64,000 nt of DNA from Gorsachius magnificus (lineage: Eukaryota > Chordata > Aves > Pelecaniformes > Ardeidae): NCBI GenBank assembly GCA_034008185.1, contig CM067081.1:86758765-86822764 (forward strand). Direction: 5' to 3'. The translations under genes were made by a program, and so were the position numbers. The notes beneath the pieces were generated by a model. The model saw only the letters and a program-made list of their open reading frames with translations, was not told the DNA's origin and did no database searches. Positions 48,134 through 64,000 of this stretch are shown piece by piece (the first letter of the stretch is position 1; each line of letters begins with the position of its first letter).

Positions 48134-50522
48134 TGAGAACACACAAGAAATTCCTTCCTGAACTGAAATGCTATTATTGACACCCTAGCAAGTACTGACA
48201 TCCCTTTATTTCAACAGCATCAGTTTTAAATCTTGTTTGTTGACTAGCTACGACAATCTTCAGATTAACGCATTTAAAAGCCACCCCAGAAGGTCTGGTT
48301 TCTAGATTTTGATCAGCCTGACTTCCAATCACTCACAGAGCTGAAAACAAACCCCCATTTTCTGAAAGGTAAGGTTTTAGTAAATTCCTCTGGAACTGCA
48401 AACACTGTCAAAGAAAAAGTAAACCGTCCTTTTTCTTCCTCTAGTTAAAGATGTTTCTTAAAGTAAGGGTAGAGGCATCTGTACAGCTAAAGGGAACTTC
48501 AATGCTAGAGCACCAAGTAAGGGAAAATGCTAATTCCTTGGAAGAGCTGTGTGTTCAGATGTCCAAGATCTATGGTAATTTAAGAATCCTTGTTCATAAA
48601 ACCAATTTCTTAACAACTACATGACAGATTAAATATTTAACAGATTTTTTAAGGGCAATGAAAGTGGGATCCTTTGCAAGTCTAACAAAGGAAGCTTCTC
48701 CAAGGAACTCAGAAAAAACTTGTGGCAGAAGGAACACTCTCACCTTCATTTAGAGTGAATCCGTGGTGTCATAAAGATGATTCTCCCTTTCAACAAACCT
48801 CTGATGATTTCAGGGAAACTAGCAAATTAATCACCATAAAACAAATTTAATACAACTAAATCAAGAAAATATGTTCTTATGCAAAACACAAAATTGCACC
48901 TTTTAGTTTTTAGATTGTATTGTTTACACAGAGCTGTTCACCCAGATCCATTTTTATTAAAGCTTGAATTCCCCACAGCCATTTTCATACCTGGAATCAG
49001 CTGATGTAGCATACCATTTTACTGGAGTGGGACACTCACTGAATTCAAACACATTCCAGTGCACCTTCTCACGTGGGCAATTTGATCTTTCAAGACTAGC
49101 CATCAAGATGTGCCTTTAATTACTTAAGACACCAAGAGGCCAGGAGTATTACAAGTTTATATTAGTATTTAAAACAAGCCTTTCACCCTCATTACAAACC
49201 CTCACATTGCTTTCATCTGGGGCAAAGTAAGAACACTCACTCTGAACAGCTTGGCTTTGCCTGACTGGGACAATACTACTTTTATGGTAAATTATGATGA
49301 CTCTTTTCTAAGCCCAGACAGATCTGGATGACTCTCCTCTCGTTTTTTCTTGGCTGTTAATTAAACTTATCAGAACATCTGATCCAACAGTTTTGCAACC
49401 GCAGTGAATACAGTTTAAACCCACTTTCTGTAGGCTTCTGTTTATTAGCGGACACTATGTTTTGCTTTATCTTCAATGTTGCCTTTCTTCTTATAATGCC
49501 AACATTCACTGAACAAATCCTTTGCAGCTTAAACAAAAGTCACAGAATAGAGATAAAATATTAACAATGGATTATAAGAATAAACAATATAGAAATGTTC
49601 TCTATCAGAAAGTATTTAGCAATGATTCCTGAGTCCAGAGATTAGATGGGAGAGAATAAAAGGGAGGGGGAGGGGAACAAAAGACAGAGTGAGATACGGC
49701 GCAAGTTATCTTTCCTCTGGGTTATATTACCTACTGTATATATAGTATGGGGAGAGATCCACTATTTAAATTTTGAATACTATAAACAGTATCCTGATTT
49801 TGTAACGTGACATGCAGCGTCAAAAACACGGAAATGTAGAAAAGACGTAGGCAAGGAGAAATACATATTCATAGTATTACATTCAATAGCTGTTTAACAG
49901 TCAGGCTTCTTTTAGAGCTGTCCAACGATACTGATTAATCCAGGTGAACTGTTTAATCAGACTTAATTGTCAAAATGATTAATAATATCTAAGTAAAACA
50001 AGGCATGTATACATTAAAGAAAACAGCACGGAAATGTACTGCTTGTGAACTGTTTACAAAAACATACAAAATGTTGGATGGCACAAAGTATATAGTGCTA
50101 ATATAAACAGATTGTTTAAGCTAAGTGCTTAACATAAACTGTCCGTCTCTACCTGTAACAAAGAATATCTTAGGGGACAAAAAATATTCCTTATAAAAAT
50201 AATGCTATGTGGTGCAGAGTGCTTTATTCAGTGTATTTTTGACAGAGGTGGCATTCATAATTCTTCTGGTTTATTCAGTCGTGAACATGATCATTTCATT
50301 GTGTTTCCACTTGTCACTCCATTTGAAGCTCCAGTAAGATCAGTAACTTGCCATCAACAGTTTAAAGCGAGAACAGATGAAAGCAGCAGCAGGAGCAGCA
50401 GCATTATAGGTACCAGCTGGGACAGAGTGTGCTTGCAGGTATCTGTCAGATATGTGCTACCTGTCGCCATGATTTGTGCTATCATCTTATGCCGCGGTAC
50501 CAAATATCTGGTTGAGGTCACT

Positions 50523-64000
<13,478 letters not shown>

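Larger units (their letters stand above)
46445..50522 (-). other. RPS6KA3: RPS6KA3 3' UTR (distal end inferred)
   Basis: This is about 4.1 kb of AT-rich sequence, free of transposons, after the TGA. AATAAA on the minus strand occurs at 50228-50223 (proximal, about 295 nt after the stop) and at 46472-46467, with a further one at 46060-46055. Human RPS6KA3 has a multi-kilobase 3' UTR, so the distal site near 46450 or 46040 is likely used. It contains (CA)n at 47364-47389 and (TA)n(CA)n at 48102-48133. The exact end is an inference. Confidence 0.6.

Overview
The window is vertebrate nuclear DNA, almost certainly from a bird. It carries CR1 retrotransposons with the avian 3' end (a TTCCAACC-like block followed by an ATTCTATG repeat), avian-type ERV LTRs, and two spliced genes in the order known from human Xp22.12 (on chromosome 1 in birds): EIF1AX and RPS6KA3. 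Both run on the minus strand, head to tail. The species cannot be named from the sequence.

Layout. 1-9.4 kb: intergenic sequence with an orphan CpG island (about 2.5-3.7 kb). 9.4-28.3 kb: a repeat-dense tract. It includes a nearly whole CR1 reverse-transcriptase fragment (9.4-11.0 kb) and a three-level nest (13.6-19.0 kb) in which an old CR1 was split by an internally deleted ERVK-like provirus whose 3' LTR was later split by a young CR1. A third CR1 (20.4-21.5 kb) is interrupted by a second copy of a 280-bp sequence also present at 11.6 kb. 29.0-29.5 kb: a minus-oriented LTR. About 33.8-45 kb: EIF1AX. 46-64 kb: the 3' half of RPS6KA3, which continues beyond the right edge.

EIF1AX exons 2-7 are intact (residues 6-144), with exact splice phases. 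The last exon contributes only the terminal isoleucine and the stop. The first coding exon, expected to encode M-P-K-N-K-G, was not found in the CpG island where it should lie. RPS6KA3 is represented by seven coding exons that encode the last 289 residues, which are most of the C-terminal kinase domain and the ERK-docking tail. One of its introns uses a GC-AG donor. EIF1AX acts in start-codon scanning and RPS6KA3 in ERK signalling; their adjacency is old synteny, not an operon.

I found no tRNA, rRNA, CRISPR array or bacterial-type system. The most unusual structures are the nested retroelements, the duplicated 280-bp block, the CR1 insertion into a CRE-like site of an LTR promoter, the GC-AG intron and the missing EIF1AX exon 1.
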